DNA from: Candidatus Obscuribacterales bacterium
GTDB taxonomy: Bacteria > Cyanobacteriota > Vampirovibrionia > Obscuribacterales > Obscuribacteraceae
Assembly: GCA_031292355.1 (NCBI GenBank)
Contig: JARLHI010000048.1
Span: 558,001-622,000, forward strand
Length of the DNA: 64,000 bases
Reading direction: 5' to 3'
The position numbers were made by a program, and so were the translations under genes. Below the pieces are notes generated by a model. The model was not told where the DNA came from, ran no database searches, and saw nothing but the letters and a program-made list of their open reading frames with translations. Positions 53,640 to 63,468 of the stretch are shown in pieces (the first letter of the stretch is position 1; each line of letters begins with the position of its first letter).

Positions 53640-55052
53640 ATGGCTGATATTCAAGTATTCAACACTTTAACTGGCAAGAAAGAGGTCTTCAAACCTCTTT
53701 CTGGTAACGCGGTCACGATCTACGATTGCGGTCCTACTGTCTATGATTTGAGCCATCTTGGGCACGCGCGCACATTCATCGTCTGGGACGTGGTACAGCG
53801 TTATTTCAGGCACGCTGGTTACGACGTTACGTACGTGCGCAATATCACCGATGTAGACGATAAAATCATCAATCGCGCAAGAGAACGCGGCATAAATCCA
53901 GATCAACTGGCACGACAATTCACTTTCGAATTCTGGCGCGACATGAAATCGCTCAATGTGCTGCCACCCAATTTCGAACCACGAGCAACGGAATACATCA
54001 GTCGTATGATTGATTTCGCTCAAGAGCTTGTGTCCAAGGGTTTCGCCTATGAAAGTGGTGGCGACGTTTATTTTGACGTGGCCAAATTCAAAGATTACGG
54101 GAAGCTCGGCAAACAAAATCTAGAACAATTGATGCATGGTGCGCGTGAACAAGTTCGCTCTCAAGAAGATTTAAAAGCAGCTAAAAAGACACCTTTAGAT
54201 TTTGCCCTCTGGAAACACTCAGACCAGAACGATCTGGGCTGGGACAGTCCCTGGGGAAGAGGCAGACCAGGTTGGCATCTGGAATGCTCCACGATGATCA
54301 AGCATGTGCTTGGCGAGTCAATTGATATTCACAGCGGCGGCGAAGATCTTGTTTTCCCTCATCACGAAAACGAAATTGCGCAGTCAGAATCTTTGCATAG
54401 CAAACCCTTAGCCAAATATTGGATGCACAATGGCTTCATCCAAGTCAGTGCTGAAAAAATGTCTAAGTCGCTGGGGAACTTTCAAACGATTCAGGATTTG
54501 CTGGTTAACTATTCTGCAGACACCATCAGACTGTTGATGTTGCAGACTCATTATCGCAATCCAATTGAATTTACAGCAGAAAGTTTGATTGGTGCCAAAA
54601 CGGCGGTATCACGCCTGGTGCGTGCAGCAAGCTATGCAAAAAGCAATGGCTCAGAGAAAATCGACTTAAAAAAAAGCGAAGATCAAAACATAAAAACCTT
54701 CGCTTCCGAATTTGAAGAGGCAATGAACAATGACTTCAATACAGCCGTTGCCATTTCAACTTTGTTTGCCTTTGCAGACAAAATTCAACAAGCAGACGAG
54801 AAGCTGCGCCCAGCTTATGCGCAAGCACTTAAAGCCTATGCAAACCTGCTTGGCTTACAACTTGACGACAATCGTCGTATTCTCGACACTACAACAGCTT
54901 CAAGAATAATGGATTTAGTCGTAGAGTTGAGACAATCTGCCCGGGAGAAAAAAGACTACGCTACGTCTGACCTGATTAGAAAGCAATTGACCGCATTGAA
55001 AATCAACATCATGGACATAGCTGGTGGTGGCACAGACTGGGAAAAGCTGTAA
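53640..55052 (+). CDS. cysS: Cysteinyl-tRNA synthetase
   Basis: 470 residues. Class I synthetase for cysteine. The HIGH motif is in YDLSHLGHARTF (SHLGHA at 38-43) and KMSKSLGNF is at 273-281. The zinc-binding residues are expected at Cys30 (YDCGPT), the Cys in GWHLECSTM and the His/Glu of HHENEIAQSE. It is linked to gltX by a short gap, so both are probably on one transcript. Confidence 0.98.
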   Translation: MADIQVFNTLTGKKEVFKPLSGNAVTIYDCGPTVYDLSHLGHARTFIVWDVVQRYFRHAGYDVTYVRNITDVDDKIINRARERGINPDQLARQFTFEFWRDMKSLNVLPPNFEPRATEYISRMIDFAQELVSKGFAYESGGDVYFDVAKFKDYGKLGKQNLEQLMHGAREQVRSQEDLKAAKKTPLDFALWKHSDQNDLGWDSPWGRGRPGWHLECSTMIKHVLGESIDIHSGGEDLVFPHHENEIAQSESLHSKPLAKYWMHNGFIQVSAEKMSKSLGNFQTIQDLLVNYSADTIRLLMLQTHYRNPIEFTAESLIGAKTAVSRLVRAASYAKSNGSEKIDLKKSEDQNIKTFASEFEEAMNNDFNTAVAISTLFAFADKIQQADEKLRPAYAQALKAYANLLGLQLDDNRRILDTTTASRIMDLVVELRQSAREKKDYATSDLIRKQLTALKINIMDIAGGGTDWEKL

Positions 55053-55131
55053 CCGATTTTCACTAGTAATTCCCTCATTGTCGAAACCTACTGACATTGA
55101 TAGACTCAGCCAAGTCAATAGAGGTATAGAC

Positions 55132-55440
55132 ATGAGCAATTTCAGCGAGGCTGGAGAGGCTAAAGCACTTACGGGCTTAGTAGAAGCCCGGCTTAATCCA
55201 TCACAAAGCCCAGCAGAGAAAGAGACCGAGGAACATGCCATCACAAGAGAACTAAACAGCCTTAGCCCTCAGGAATTGCAGCGTACCATTATAGAATTCA
55301 AAAAACTGAATACAGGTGGTTGGCATGAAATCGGCGCAACTGAAAACAAAAGCGGGACTGGAGAGGTTACTAGTATAGACTTCGATCCGCGCGGCTACAC
55401 ACGTGGCAATAGCGAACCATTCAATATCAAGCTGAAATGA
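55132..55440 (+). CDS. Small soluble protein, unknown
   Basis: 102 residues from ATG 55132, with AGAGG 7 bases upstream. The frame is open to 55024 inside cysS, but that would lose the SD. It is acidic and polar with a helical N-terminal half (LNSLSPQELQRTIIEFKKLN) and a beta-like C-terminal half (EVTSIDFDPRGYTRG). No family is recognised. A perfect 10-bp hairpin follows its stop. Confidence 0.55.
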   Translation: MSNFSEAGEAKALTGLVEARLNPSQSPAEKETEEHAITRELNSLSPQELQRTIIEFKKLNTGGWHEIGATENKSGTGEVTSIDFDPRGYTRGNSEPFNIKLK

Positions 55441-55445
55441 ACTTC

Positions 55446-55483
55446 CAGGTGAATGATATTGCGTTAACCTTAACATTCACCTG
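55446..55483 (+). repeat. Perfect 10-bp hairpin after the small gene
   Basis: CAGGTGAATG and CATTCACCTG are separated by 18 bases containing GTTAAC and another short pairing. There is no T run afterwards. Confidence 0.5.
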
Positions 55484-55567
55484 AAAAGTCGTGAAAATAA
55501 GTCAGATCAAATGCCAGTCCAGGCAGCAACCAGATAAGCTCAACATTGCCTAAGTGAGGAGCGATCG

Positions 55568-56368
55568 ATGAATGGTTATCTGGTTGGATTATTAGCGGTT
55601 GGTCTGACCACTTCACTTTCAGTTATAGGCTTGCATGTAGTCAGAAAGCACGTTAGTCTGGCGACTCTGCTCACATATCATGAAGTAGCTGGCTATCTTC
55701 TTTCAGTGGTTGGCACGCTTTACGCGGTGCTTCTGGGATTTGTCGTTGTCGACGCCATGCAACATATGCAAGATGTCCGCGGACTCGTTTCGATGGAAGC
55801 AACTGGACTGGCGAACATCTATTTGTGCTCGGAAGGAATGCCTGATGAGACGAAAACTCCATTGCGAAAACTCTGTCATCGATATGCCGAAGAAGTCATC
55901 AGCGATGAATGGGACACATTGAGCCAGGGCAAATACAGTCAAAAAACTTTTCACACCGCATTTGAAATCTGGAAACAAATTGCACTCATCGATCCCAAAA
56001 CTTCCCGCCAGCAAAACATTCATGAACAATTGCTTGATGAAGTATGTCTGATGACTCAGAACCATCGTTCGAGAGTAATCAGCGCCACGCACGGAGTGGC
56101 GCCTGTAATGTGGGTTGTATTGATTACCGGTGGCGTGTTCACGATGATTTTCACTTACTTCTTCGGTATGAGCAATTTGCGCATCCAGACAGTTATGACC
56201 GTACTCGTATCGATGACTTTGTCACTGAATCTTTATCTCGTTTATGTTTTCGGTAATCCAATGGCGACAGATCTTGGTGTTAAGCCAGGACCATTTCGCC
56301 TGGATTTACTGATTTTCGATAGTTTTGACAAAGGCGATATGCCCGAAGGCAGACCTTTCACCAACTGA
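55568..56368 (+). CDS. DUF4239 membrane protein (bestrophin-like)
   Basis: 266 residues. Two membrane helices at the start (about 3-24 and 40-62) and two near the end (about 178-198 and 210-231) enclose a helical cytoplasmic part. The block GYLLSVVGTLYAVLLGFVVV followed by a long helix, and the final helices, match DUF4239, which has been likened to bestrophin channels. An activity has not been shown for most members. The coding region overlaps the end of the convergent next gene by 11 bases. Confidence 0.85.
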   Translation: MNGYLVGLLAVGLTTSLSVIGLHVVRKHVSLATLLTYHEVAGYLLSVVGTLYAVLLGFVVVDAMQHMQDVRGLVSMEATGLANIYLCSEGMPDETKTPLRKLCHRYAEEVISDEWDTLSQGKYSQKTFHTAFEIWKQIALIDPKTSRQQNIHEQLLDEVCLMTQNHRSRVISATHGVAPVMWVVLITGGVFTMIFTYFFGMSNLRIQTVMTVLVSMTLSLNLYLVYVFGNPMATDLGVKPGPFRLDLLIFDSFDKGDMPEGRPFTN

Positions 56369-56981
56369 CATTCTGCAAATCCAACTGGATCTGTCTCTCG
56401 GTTCTTTCAAGCATGGCTATTTCAGCTTCCAAATCCCGGATTCGACGAGTTGGATCGTGCCTATCATCATGTCGCGAAAAACGTTCTTGATGACGAAAAT
56501 AATCTACTTCAGAATACAATTGCGCAATTTTCTTCCGGCTTCTGTCCGAATCGAATTTTAATTGATCGAGGCGATTAGCAGTAGCGACAGCTGTACGCCC
56601 ATCCTGGTGACGAATCTCCAGTTGCACCCCGCGCAAATTTCTCGCGGTAGCCGCCTCTTCGCGCTCCTCTGCCGTTGTAGCCGCAAGATGACGTTCCTGC
56701 CAATTGCCAAACCTCAAAGTATAGAGTCGTTGTCTTTCTTCAAATTCGCGTTGCTCACGCTCTTCTTCTTCCCAAAAACGCTGTCGCTTTTGCTCCTCAT
56801 AAAGTCTTTGTCTCTCATCGTCGACACTTTCCTGATGCAAATTACCACTGAGGATATTAAAAACCAATAAAAGCAAATAGCAAAAAGCCGCGAGATATTC
56901 GCCCATCGTATAGAAAACTGCTCCGACGAAATGAAGTAGTTCTTCCAGCCAAAATTTATAGTCTATGTCTTGAGTTTGCAT
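56358..56981 (-). CDS. Membrane protein with long Arg/Glu-rich coiled coil, unknown
   Basis: 207 residues from ATG 56981, with AGGAG 7 bases upstream. Residues 10-45 are hydrophobic (LHFVGAVFYTMGEYLAAFCY then LLLLVFNIL), a membrane hairpin. The remaining 160 residues are extremely charged (RQRLYEEQKRQRFWEEEERE and so on) and should be one or two long coiled coils. The family is unknown. It overlaps the DUF4239 gene at the 3' ends. Confidence 0.65.
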   Translation of the reverse strand: MQTQDIDYKFWLEELLHFVGAVFYTMGEYLAAFCYLLLLVFNILSGNLHQESVDDERQRLYEEQKRQRFWEEEEREQREFEERQRLYTLRFGNWQERHLAATTAEEREEAATARNLRGVQLEIRHQDGRTAVATANRLDQLKFDSDRSRKKIAQLYSEVDYFRHQERFSRHDDRHDPTRRIRDLEAEIAMLERTERQIQLDLQNVSW

Positions 56982-57264
56982 AAATTTTCTCCTTTTATTG
57001 CAAAAGAAGATAGCCAACCAACTGACTCAATTAACTGTGCAAATCCACACCGCCTTCACACTGGGGGCGTACAATCACGGTTGGGTTGAAGGAGCAATTA
57101 GCTTGTTAGAGCGTGGTACAAAATCAATGACGACTCCTGCTGACAATTTAATTTTTCAAATTGAACTTTTTAGAGGTCTGGAGCGTTAATAAGATCAACG
57201 GCATGCTCAATCAAGATCAATCAAAATCTAAGGCCCCAAATCCAAACCTCAACGGATTGACGAT

Positions 57265-58785
57265 ATGAAAAAACTTCTCTGTCTAATGTCTCTTTCTCTA
57301 TTTCTAGGCAGTGCGGCAAGCACTCCTTTAGATCAGGATGCGCAGATCATTCATGTGCTGAATAGACTCAGCTTTGGACCGCGACCCGGCGACATCGAAA
57401 CAGTCAAAGCAGAGGGTATTCAAAAATACATCGAACAGCAGCTCAATCCAGAATCAATCCCGCTAACCGACAGTTCATACAATTCGCCTCCAGCGAGCCA
57501 GCCAGCGCCTCAATTACTAAGAGAACTGCAGGCAGCGCGACAAACGGACAAACAAAATACGACCGCAAATTCGACCGAAAACAATCCTGACGCCAAGAAA
57601 AAGCTGAATGCGAATGTTGGTGAATTGTATAGAACCGAAGCTGAGCGCTTTACGACAGCCAAGTTAGACAGGGCAATCAATAGCCCCAGACAACTGGAAG
57701 AAGTAATGACTGAGTTCTGGTACAACCACTTCAATATTTCGCAGAATAAGGGCATCGATAAAGTTCTTGTCGGTGCATACGAAGATCAAGCCATACGCCC
57801 ATTTGCTCTCGGTCGATTCAGCGACATAGTACGAGCAACTTGTTACCATCCGGCGATGTTGTTCTACTTAGATAACACGCTGAACACATCGGAAAGCAAG
57901 CCGAATGCAAAAGGTAAAGCCTCTGGTTTGAATGAGAATTATGCACGTGAACTAATGGAATTGCATACACTGGGAGTCGACGGCGGCTACAGTCAAAATG
58001 ATGTCATTCAATTAGCCCATATTTTGACCGGACTGGGTCTGAATCTGGGACAACGTCGTGGTGGTAGTTTTAATCAATTCAATTCACCCATCCAAACTGT
58101 TGGACCATTTGGTGCTGTATTTAACAGCAACAAACATGACTTCGGACCAAAGGTATTGCTCGGTCATCGCATTGAGGGCACTGGCGAAGGCGAAATCGAA
58201 CAAGCTATCGACATTCTTTGCAAGAGCCCAGCCACTGCGCACCATATAAGCTATCAACTGGCACAGTATTTTGTGGCTGATAAACCATCAGCAGAGCTGG
58301 TCAATAAGCTCGCAGCGCGCTTTACTGCAAGCAATGGCAATATTCGCGCAGTACTTGCCGACCTTTTCGCCAGTCCAGAATTCTGGTCGGCAGAAAATGA
58401 CAAAAACAAATACAAATCACCACTGCGTTATGTAGTTTCGAGCTTCCGCGCGGCAGGAGTTGAACCTCAAGATTTTAGAGCGCTAAAGCAATTCCTCACA
58501 GCTCAAGGCGAACCTCTGTATGGTTGTCTGACCCCTGACGGATACAAAAACACAAAAGAAGCCTGGCTTAATCCAGATGCGTTATTGAAGCGATTGAATT
58601 TTGCAACAGGGATGGGCATCGGTCGGGTCGCAAATAATCGCTTTGATCCCCCAGAATATAGACGATTGGGCGCGACTATTAGCGGTGGCGTCTTCAGTCC
58701 AAACACTGTTGCAGTTGTAATGAAACAACCACAACAACTGCAGTCGGCAATGTTATTTGGCAGTCCCGAATTTATGATGTATTAG
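57265..58785 (+). CDS. Exported DUF1800 protein
   Basis: 506 residues with a signal peptide (MKKLLCLMSLSLFLGSAAS). The family signature is at the start of the mature part (HVLNRLSFGPRPGDIETVKA, YIEQQLNPESI), then EVMTEFWYNHFNIS, the NENYARELMELHTLGVDGGY block and ALLKRLNFATGM near the end. DUF1800 proteins are exported, of unknown activity, and almost always sit beside a DUF1501 gene, as here. The DUF1501 gene starts 8 bases later. Confidence 0.93.
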   Translation: MKKLLCLMSLSLFLGSAASTPLDQDAQIIHVLNRLSFGPRPGDIETVKAEGIQKYIEQQLNPESIPLTDSSYNSPPASQPAPQLLRELQAARQTDKQNTTANSTENNPDAKKKLNANVGELYRTEAERFTTAKLDRAINSPRQLEEVMTEFWYNHFNISQNKGIDKVLVGAYEDQAIRPFALGRFSDIVRATCYHPAMLFYLDNTLNTSESKPNAKGKASGLNENYARELMELHTLGVDGGYSQNDVIQLAHILTGLGLNLGQRRGGSFNQFNSPIQTVGPFGAVFNSNKHDFGPKVLLGHRIEGTGEGEIEQAIDILCKSPATAHHISYQLAQYFVADKPSAELVNKLAARFTASNGNIRAVLADLFASPEFWSAENDKNKYKSPLRYVVSSFRAAGVEPQDFRALKQFLTAQGEPLYGCLTPDGYKNTKEAWLNPDALLKRLNFATGMGIGRVANNRFDPPEYRRLGATISGGVFSPNTVAVVMKQPQQLQSAMLFGSPEFMMY

Positions 58786-58793
58786 GAGAGGCT

Positions 58794-60074
58794 ATGAACA
58801 GACGCGATTTTTTAAAATGGGCCGCTGCCTCCTCAGTCTTTGCACTGTCGCCAATTCCAGGAGCCTGGGCATTCACCAGTGGCAAAGAGAGCACCGACAA
58901 CAAAAAGCTGATAGTCATTCTATTACGAGGCGGAGCTGATGGACTGAATTTGGTGGCACCTTATGGCGACTCCAGATACTACGACCTGCGTCCTCGCATT
59001 GCTCTGAGTAAGCCGGGGTCCGACAACGGCGTTCTTGATCTCGATGGTTACTTTGGCTTGCACCCAGCGCTGGCACCACTAATGCCGTACTGGAACAACA
59101 AATCTCTGGCTTTTGTTCATGCCTGTGGATCGCCTGATCCTTCGCGCTCACACTTTGACGCCCAGGATTATATGGAGTCAGGAATTCCTGGATCTAAGTC
59201 TGCGCCATCAGGCTGGATGAATCGGCTGGTATCACAGCTTCCAAGCAAACATTCACCAGTGCAAGCAATCAGTATTGGACCCACACTACCCAGAATCTTT
59301 TCAGGACCGGCCAGCGTTGCCACCATAGCCAGTACCAATAAGCCCGGTCAGGTGCAACCACAAGCCATCGACAAACCGATCATCGCCAAAGGCTTTGAAG
59401 AGCTATACGGCAGCCGTCAGGATGATTTAGGTCGCGCTTACGCCGAGGGAATCGCCGCTCACAAAGAAGTAAATAGAGTGCTCAGCACCCCAGACGATGC
59501 CGAGATGGCGTCGGTGGAAGCAGACAAAATGGAGCAGATAGCAGCCAATCGTGGCGCGCCAGTGCTGAAGAGAAATAATCCATTTGGCAAACAGGTGTCA
59601 AAGCTATTCCGCAGCGACCCAGCCGTGCAAGTAGCATTTCTCGATTTCGGTGGCTGGGACACACACGTCAACGAAGGAACAGGGGTTGGGCAGTTGGCGA
59701 ACAAACTATCGCCACTGGCGACCGGGCTAGTGGACCTGATCGAAGGACTGGGGCCACTCTACGCAAACACTACCATAATGGTCATGTCTGAATTTGGCCG
59801 TACTGCTAAAGAAAACGGCAACGCCGGAACCGACCACGGGCACGGAAATGTAATGTGGCTACTGGGCGGCGAAGTCAGTGGTGGTCACGTTTATGGACGA
59901 TGGGCCGGTCTCAATAACAATCAATTGCACGAATCTCGCGACCTGCCAACTTCGACAGACTTCAGAACTGTTGTTTCAACAATTCTGGGCAATCAGATTC
60001 AACTGCCTAAACAAGCAATCAGCAATGTCTTTCCCGACTTTCAATCACCAGGAAATCCTTTCGTCAAAGTTTAA
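58794..60074 (+). CDS. Tat-exported DUF1501 protein
   Basis: 426 residues. The N-terminus MNRRDFLKWAAASSVFAL is a twin-arginine signal (RRDFLK), so the protein is folded before export. The body has ILLRGGADGLNLVAPYGD, RSHFDAQDYMESG, VAFLDFGGWDTHVNEGTGVG and IMVMSEFGRTAKENGNAGTDHGHGN, which with the conserved Asp/His residues resemble the alkaline phosphatase/sulfatase superfamily. The Tat route suggests a metal cofactor. It is paired with the DUF1800 gene. The joint role is not known. Confidence 0.93.
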   Translation: MNRRDFLKWAAASSVFALSPIPGAWAFTSGKESTDNKKLIVILLRGGADGLNLVAPYGDSRYYDLRPRIALSKPGSDNGVLDLDGYFGLHPALAPLMPYWNNKSLAFVHACGSPDPSRSHFDAQDYMESGIPGSKSAPSGWMNRLVSQLPSKHSPVQAISIGPTLPRIFSGPASVATIASTNKPGQVQPQAIDKPIIAKGFEELYGSRQDDLGRAYAEGIAAHKEVNRVLSTPDDAEMASVEADKMEQIAANRGAPVLKRNNPFGKQVSKLFRSDPAVQVAFLDFGGWDTHVNEGTGVGQLANKLSPLATGLVDLIEGLGPLYANTTIMVMSEFGRTAKENGNAGTDHGHGNVMWLLGGEVSGGHVYGRWAGLNNNQLHESRDLPTSTDFRTVVSTILGNQIQLPKQAISNVFPDFQSPGNPFVKV

Positions 60075-60219
60075 AGTGTAAAAAGTTCAACAAGTATTTC
60101 TCACTCTTGAGTATGACAATCGCCTGAAGAACTGCTAGTGTAAGTGCCTGGAATCAATGCGCTAAATCAATATTAGTCGCGCAATCGCCGTCACTGCTAG
60201 TTTTCACGCGAGATCATTC

Positions 60220-61776
60220 ATGCAAGTACTACTGGTCTGGCCCGAAATTCCGTTAACTTACTGGGGCGCCCAATATTCAATCAAACTGCTTGGCAAAAAA
60301 GCAGTCATGCCACCTCTGGCTTTGATCACAGTTGCTGCAATGTTTCCACAAGAGTGGACATTCAAGCTCAAAGATCTAAACATTGAGAAATTAGAAGACA
60401 GTGACATTAAATCAGCCGACCTGGTTTTGCTCAGCGGCATGATTGTTCAGCATGAATCCATTCAGGACGTCCTCACCCGTTGTCAAAATTTCGGAGTGCC
60501 GACGGTGCTTGGGGGTCCAGATGCCACCTCCAGCCCAGAAAAATTCGACAAAGCCAATTACCTTCTTTTAGACGAAGGTGAAATCACCGTGCCTGAGTTT
60601 CTTGCTGACTTTCAGGCGGGAAAAGCCGAGCGAATTTATACAGCCAAAGGCAAAAAGCCTGACGTCACGCACACGCCGATTCCTCGATTCGATTTATTGA
60701 ACATCCAGGCTTATGCGCATATGTGCATTCAGTTTTCGCGAGGCTGTCCGTTTGCCTGCGAATTCTGCGATATCACCACTTTGTACGGCAAAACTCCACG
60801 CACAAAGCAGCCCACCCAGGTCACGAAAGAACTTCAAGCTGTGTATGACACTGGCTTTAGAGGTGAAGTTTTTCTGGTCGATGACAATTTTATCGGCAAT
60901 AAGAAAAGCGTCAAAGAAATGCTTCCCGAGCTGATTCGCTGGCAAGAAAAAAATTCATTCCCATTCTGGTTGTATACGGAAGCGAGCTTAAATCTCTCAG
61001 ATGATGACGAATTGCTGGATTTGATGTGCAAGGCGGGCTTCCACTCCGTTTTCGTGGGCATCGAAAGTCCCTCGATGGAGAGTTTGCGTGAAACGCAAAA
61101 ATACCAAAACAATGGCGACTTGCTCACTAAAGTGCATAAGATCCAAGAGTTTGGCATAGACGTAATGGCTGGTTTCATCCTTGGTTTCGATAGCGATAAA
61201 GAAGATATTTTCGACCGCCAGATCGAATTTATCACCAAAGCTCGAATTCCAATGGCGATGGTTGGGGCACTGAATGCGATGCCAGCAACTCAGCTCTTTC
61301 AAAGATTGAAAGCAGAAGGTAGATTGAAAGAAGATTTCACGGGCGACAATCTGGCCATTCCAAATTTTGTCACCACCTTGCCGACAATTACTCTTGTACA
61401 TGGTTACAACCACGTACTGTCGCACATATATTCAGCGGAGAATTTCTTCGCCCGACTGAAAAGCCTGATTCAAGCGATGAAAGGATCGCGCAACAAAACG
61501 CTCGGACGTTTGCGCTTAGATGGAAGGCTATACTGGGGTCAAAGATTACTTCCAGCGCTTTTTAGGCTGGTGACCAGCGATCCTCTCGGCGGCGAATATT
61601 TTCGCTTTATGACCTGGGTCTGGATTAATCACCCTGACAAATGGATGTTCGCTTTAACGAGAGCAATAGCCGGCTATCACTTTATCAAGTACACAGCCGA
61701 GGTCATGGTGCCGCGTCTAACTGCTATTGAAGAAGATTTGCAGCGCAATGCTAAAACACTGGAATTAGTACAATAA
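60220..61776 (+). CDS. B12-binding domain radical SAM enzyme, DUF4070 type
   Basis: 518 residues. An N-terminal cobalamin-binding-like domain (about 1-140, with LVLLSGMIVQHESIQDVLTR and VPTVLGGPDATS) is followed by a radical SAM barrel with C-x3-C-x2-C at 176, 180 and 183 (FSRGCPFACEFCD). A C-terminal DUF4070-like region (NFVTTLPTITLVHGYNHVLS) follows. Members of this group methylate or rearrange lipids and cofactors, for example hopanoid methylation in the HpnR branch, but this branch has no known substrate. The start has no strong SD. It is a single gene. Confidence 0.9.
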   Translation: MQVLLVWPEIPLTYWGAQYSIKLLGKKAVMPPLALITVAAMFPQEWTFKLKDLNIEKLEDSDIKSADLVLLSGMIVQHESIQDVLTRCQNFGVPTVLGGPDATSSPEKFDKANYLLLDEGEITVPEFLADFQAGKAERIYTAKGKKPDVTHTPIPRFDLLNIQAYAHMCIQFSRGCPFACEFCDITTLYGKTPRTKQPTQVTKELQAVYDTGFRGEVFLVDDNFIGNKKSVKEMLPELIRWQEKNSFPFWLYTEASLNLSDDDELLDLMCKAGFHSVFVGIESPSMESLRETQKYQNNGDLLTKVHKIQEFGIDVMAGFILGFDSDKEDIFDRQIEFITKARIPMAMVGALNAMPATQLFQRLKAEGRLKEDFTGDNLAIPNFVTTLPTITLVHGYNHVLSHIYSAENFFARLKSLIQAMKGSRNKTLGRLRLDGRLYWGQRLLPALFRLVTSDPLGGEYFRFMTWVWINHPDKWMFALTRAIAGYHFIKYTAEVMVPRLTAIEEDLQRNAKTLELVQ

Positions 61777-62023
61777 ACCTTTTACTTCAAAACAGGATCT
61801 GGCGCATCAGGGTTAGATTTATATTTAGGCGTCTATAGTGCGTCGGTTTGGCTCCTGCAAAAACTCTGGAGTCAAAACTACCAACACGAAATATCTGCCC
61901 GAGGCGCCACTAAGCTGGAAAAACAATTCTGTTCGACAACTCGCCTCAATGACGGGCGGTACCAACGGCGGTGTCAAAATAGCTGAACAAATTGCAAAAC
62001 TAACCATACCTGCTTGAAACAAA

Positions 62024-62031
62024 ATCACCAT
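62024..62031 (-). other. Junction with possible small overlapping frame after the ART-like gene
   Basis: An ATG at 62031 overlaps the end of the gene finishing at 62025 and opens a 68-codon minus-strand frame to 61825. That frame is hydrophobic at its start (MVSFAICSAILTPPLVPPVI). The context would allow coupled translation, but there is no SD and no family match, so I list only the junction and leave the gene unproven. Confidence 0.15.
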
Positions 62032-63377
62032 AACTCGGCTTCGGTCAGGGGCGGCTCGTCCGTCCATTGAGGAGTTTTAAGGTCACTCAGTCCAGTCACT
62101 GACACCCCACGAACACGACCGTTTTCTAATTTTCGACTGACTTCGGCGACCTTTGCATCCGGTACGTACATGTGAGTAATCAGAGCCCTTTCGGCAGAAC
62201 CTTGACCTATCACTTTTGGCCGATTGAAGGGCAAAAGCTTACTTATTTTGCTGAAAACCGTTTCGTCCAGATGTAATTGATCAATCAGAATCTCACCTGG
62301 TTCAATGGGTCCAACCAGCTGCGCGCGGCTGGCAGCCTGTCTGGAAACGCCGTAGACAATAGGGTAGCTGTCGATGTATTGAGGATTCTGGAGCTGATAA
62401 GCCCAGGCTTCCTTGAAGTCTCGGGTAATTGACACATCATCCTTGCCTCGCTCATAAGCAGCCGTTTCACCTGCGTTGTGCTCAATGCCTCTAGCTCGCA
62501 GCTCATTGGAAGGCAAAATCGCCTTTTCGGCGACGATTGAATCGAGACTAGAAGATATCGTTCCGTGAAAAAACCCAGGCACGGCACTCGAGGCTTTAGT
62601 AGGCATCCAACTTAGTGGCGTGTCGTAAAAACTGTCGCGAATCCTGTGCACCTCGGGCATCGACATGCGGTCAGCGACGTCATATAAATCATATCTGTAG
62701 TACCGCTGTTTGGCTCCCAACATGCCGTGGCTCAAATCGTACAACTGGTCGTACTGACCTTGTGGAAAAGTCAATTTAAATAGCGATTGAGACATCTCTG
62801 GCGCTGGTAATTTCAAAGCCGCCCTTACTTGGCTCACCTTAGCTGCAGGAAACTCTGTAGTTGCCAGCTCAGCATCACTAAATTGAGCTATACCAGGCAC
62901 ATCGGTAGTCCCATGCCACAGATTCATCAAATCATGTGCAAAATCTGCCTTGTGCGCAATCTGCTCTTTGAGAATGCTTCGTTGCACGGCCGAGTCCTTG
63001 GCACCTTGAAGTAGTGCCTCTTTGGTATCGAGCGTCTCAAAGTAATGGGGCAGGGCACGCCCAAGCTTAGAAATAGGATTGTTAGATTCGGTGACTGCCA
63101 GATGCTCGATACTTTCTGCAAAATGAATGCCTTTGATCACCTTGCCAGCAACGGCCGAGACCACCATCACATCGAAAGCCTCACCCGCCAGATGACCCGC
63201 CCTCGTCGCCACTGATTCGACAGAATGACTTTCGGCGACCGAATTAGTTTGTAGTCCACCAAACAGGTGACGAGCCGATGCTATTGGAGCTCTAACTGAC
63301 GCGTCGAAAAAAGCGCCAGCGAATTCAGACAGCGACGATTGTTTATTCTCTACATCTTTTGCAATTTCAGCCGACAT
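62025..63377 (-). CDS. Large protein with an ADP-ribosyltransferase-like C-terminal region
   Basis: 450 residues, no signal peptide. Residues 60-90 are moderately hydrophobic (AFDVMVVSAVAGKVIKGI). The region 265-375 has the shape of ART/KptA/PARP-like folds: PGFFHGTISSSLDSIVAEKA (His271-Gly-Thr), an open loop, DVSITRDFKEAWAYQ (Ser/Thr-Asp near 316-320) and the strands YPIVYGVS and GEILIDQL. A second HGT (NLWHGTTDVPG, near 155) lies upstream. The catalytic Glu is not obvious. This is a suggestion from pattern, not a firm assignment. The ATG has no clear SD. Confidence 0.5.
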   Translation of the reverse strand: MSAEIAKDVENKQSSLSEFAGAFFDASVRAPIASARHLFGGLQTNSVAESHSVESVATRAGHLAGEAFDVMVVSAVAGKVIKGIHFAESIEHLAVTESNNPISKLGRALPHYFETLDTKEALLQGAKDSAVQRSILKEQIAHKADFAHDLMNLWHGTTDVPGIAQFSDAELATTEFPAAKVSQVRAALKLPAPEMSQSLFKLTFPQGQYDQLYDLSHGMLGAKQRYYRYDLYDVADRMSMPEVHRIRDSFYDTPLSWMPTKASSAVPGFFHGTISSSLDSIVAEKAILPSNELRARGIEHNAGETAAYERGKDDVSITRDFKEAWAYQLQNPQYIDSYPIVYGVSRQAASRAQLVGPIEPGEILIDQLHLDETVFSKISKLLPFNRPKVIGQGSAERALITHMYVPDAKVAEVSRKLENGRVRGVSVTGLSDLKTPQWTDEPPLTEAELW

Positions 63378-63468
63378 TGCCAGCCAACAGTAGGGAGCCC
63401 AGCCATCCTATGAGAAGAGACCTTACCCGTCACTGGGGGAAGTACGAGTGAGTGCAGCTGGCTGAATT

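Noticed and set aside
56998-57189. 63-codon plus-strand frame before the DUF1800 gene
   Set aside because: It has a TTG start without SD and no family; it may be part of the DUF1800 leader.
61825-62067. Small hydrophobic minus-strand frame after the ART-like gene
   Set aside because: There is no SD and no family; only the overlap with the previous stop speaks for it.
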